From assembly GCA_036732565.1 (NCBI GenBank), contig DAINCF010000353.1, forward strand, positions 1 to 7,542: DNA of 7,542 bases, read 5' to 3'. The notes below the pieces were generated by a model. It had not been told where the DNA came from. It saw only the letters and a list, made by a program, of their open reading frames with translations, and made no database searches. Source of the DNA: JAIVJN01 sp036732565. Its GTDB lineage: Bacteria > Acidobacteriota > Vicinamibacteria > Vicinamibacterales > UBA2999. This document shows positions 6,437 through 7,542 of this stretch, piece after piece. Each line of letters begins with the position of its first letter. Positions within the stretch are counted from its first letter, which is position 1. The translations under genes and the position numbers were made by a program.

Positions 6437-7542
6437 CTAATTGCTAGACGCGGTTTCGCGCCCCCGAGTTCCGGGGACCCGGCGGCGCGTGATGAAGCTC
6501 GAACGATCGTAGACCACTCGGCCGTCGAAGATCGTCATCTCGACGTCAGCCGACGACAGCTCGGCGGCAGGCAGCGCGAAGATGTCCTTCGACAGGATGA
6601 CGATGTCGGCCAACATCTCGGGGGCGATGGTGCCCTTGCGATGATCGTCGAATGACGCCCAAGCGGCGCGTCGAGTGTAGGCGTTGACCGCATCCGCCAG
6701 CTCCAGTCGTTCCTTCGGGAGCCAACCGCCGGCGGGCCGCCCGTCCAACCTCGTTCGATTGACGGCCACGTGGAGCGCGCCGCGCGGATCGAACGAGGCG
6801 AGCGGCCAGTCGCTGCCGAATACGAGCGGAGCGCCGGCCGCGCTGAGGCTGCGGAACAGCCAGCCACGCGAGGCGCGCTGAAGACCGAGGTTCTCCATCC
6901 ACGTCGAGGTCGCTGGCCTGGGCAGCGCGTGAAAGGGCTGCATCGACGCGGTGACGCCGAGGGTGCCGAGCCGCGCCACGTCCGCCGGATCGATCGTCTC
7001 GATGTGCTCCAGCCGGTGCCGCCGCCCGCGTTCGGGTTCCGGATTCGTCGTCGCTGCCCGGTCCAGGGCGTTCAGCGCCATGCGGACCGCGCGATCGCCG
7101 GTCGTGTGCAGCTGCACCTGCCAGCCTCGGCGATCCCACTCGGTGACCATCGCATTGAGCGTGCGTTGATCGAATCGAGGCTCGCCGGCGTCGATCTGAC
7201 CGGCGTACGGCTCGAGCATCGCGGCGGTGCGCGCTTCGATGCCGCCGTCGACCACGACGGACACCGCCCCGGTCTTCAGGATGGGATCGTCGGGGAACGC
7301 GCGGTTGACGCCGTCCAGCGCGTCGAGGTCAGACCCGCTGAGCGGCGCGTCGACGCGCAGCGCGTCGTAGACGCGCAGCTCCAGCTCCCCTCGACGTCTC
7401 AGATCGTTGTAGAGCTCGAGCTCGTCGCGAGTGCTCCCCGCGTTCTGCACGCTGGTGATCCCCAGGCGATGCGCCTCGCGGATGGCGGACTTCACGGCGG
7501 CCAGCTGCGCGGCCCGCGCGGGCGGCGGGACCTGACGCATCA
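6437..7542 (-). CDS. YtcJ-like metal-dependent amidohydrolase, 3' part
   Basis: C-terminal 367 or so residues of an amidohydrolase of the YtcJ/Amidohydro_3 family, TIM-barrel hydrolases of C-N bonds with varied substrates. The frame is open at the right edge, so the N-terminus, including the first HxH metal site, is not seen; the Met at 7540 is probably internal because family homology (AHRLGITSVQNAG) is already in full run just after it. Numbering from that Met: K89 in ILKTGAVSVVVDGG is a candidate carboxylated metal-bridging lysine, followed by RTAAMLEPY at 104-112. H145 is in QLHTTGDRAV, H179 in RLEHIETIDP, and D244 in GSDWPLASFDPRGAL. The C-terminal metal-free beta region ends with KGTIAPEMLADIVILS and VEMTIFDGRVVY. 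The usual family His-Ala before Gly-Asp is His-Thr-Thr here, a mild change. The substrate cannot be predicted. The gene lies 34 bp upstream of the LolA-like gene on the same strand. Confidence 0.9.
   Translation of the reverse strand, partial: MRQVPPPARAAQLAAVKSAIREAHRLGITSVQNAGSTRDELELYNDLRRRGELELRVYDALRVDAPLSGSDLDALDGVNRAFPDDPILKTGAVSVVVDGGIEARTAAMLEPYAGQIDAGEPRFDQRTLNAMVTEWDRRGWQVQLHTTGDRAVRMALNALDRAATTNPEPERGRRHRLEHIETIDPADVARLGTLGVTASMQPFHALPRPATSTWMENLGLQRASRGWLFRSLSAAGAPLVFGSDWPLASFDPRGALHVAVNRTRLDGRPAGGWLPKERLELADAVNAYTRRAAWASFDDHRKGTIAPEMLADIVILSKDIFALPAAELSSADVEMTIFDGRVVYDRSSFITRRRVPGTRGRETASSN

Noticed and set aside
6462..6476. Small inverted repeat CCCCG/CGGGG near the end of the amidohydrolase gene, considered as a terminator
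   Set aside because: It lies inside the coding sequence, has only a 5-bp stem and no following T-tract on either strand.

Overview
The window is a GC-rich stretch of bacterial chromosome (about two thirds G+C by eye). It is almost fully coding, mostly on the minus strand, with very short gaps between genes. The gene content is a sucA-sucB pair, a small DUF4760-like helical protein, an Omp85 protein with a LolA-like partner, and a YtcJ-type amidohydrolase. With the many short GTAG-footed palindromes, this suggests a Gram-negative bacterium, most plausibly an Acidobacteriota member (Vicinamibacteria-like). That placement is inferred from protein style and repeat style; no rRNA or other marker is present.

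Region by region: (1) 1-685, minus, is the 5' part of sucB (E2 of 2-oxoglutarate dehydrogenase); the gene runs off the left edge inside its catalytic domain. (2) 686-730 is a 45-bp gap holding a hairpin repeat. (3) 731-3577, minus, is a complete sucA (E1, 948 aa), transcribed just ahead of sucB. (4) 3578-3664 is a short divergent control region. (5) 3665-4099, plus, is a small helical protein of unknown function. (6) 4100-4204 lies between convergent genes and is mostly filled by a pair of inverted hairpin repeats. (7) 4205-5446, minus, is a compact Omp85/BamA-superfamily barrel with one POTRA domain. (8) 5449-6402, minus, is a secreted periplasmic protein with LolA-like character, two bases ahead of the Omp85 gene. 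(9) 6437-7542, minus, is the 3' part of a YtcJ-like metal-dependent amidohydrolase that runs off the right edge.

sucA and sucB together make the E1 and E2 parts of the TCA-cycle complex that converts 2-oxoglutarate to succinyl-CoA. The LolA-like and Omp85 genes look translationally coupled and probably form an envelope module: a soluble periplasmic factor plus an outer-membrane barrel. The amidohydrolase is 34 bp upstream on the same strand and may be co-transcribed, though no functional link is evident.

The most unusual signal is a family of roughly 28-bp palindromes. All carry CGTAG at one foot but use three different stem sequences. They occur inside the sucB coding frame, between sucA and sucB, and as an inverted pair between convergent genes. 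They have the hallmarks of REP/BIME elements mobilised by a RAYT (TnpA-REP) transposase, which is not in this window. I see no tRNA, rRNA, CRISPR array, phage gene or insertion sequence. A wholly new multi-gene system is not evident; the closest candidate is the single-POTRA Omp85 plus LolA-like pair.
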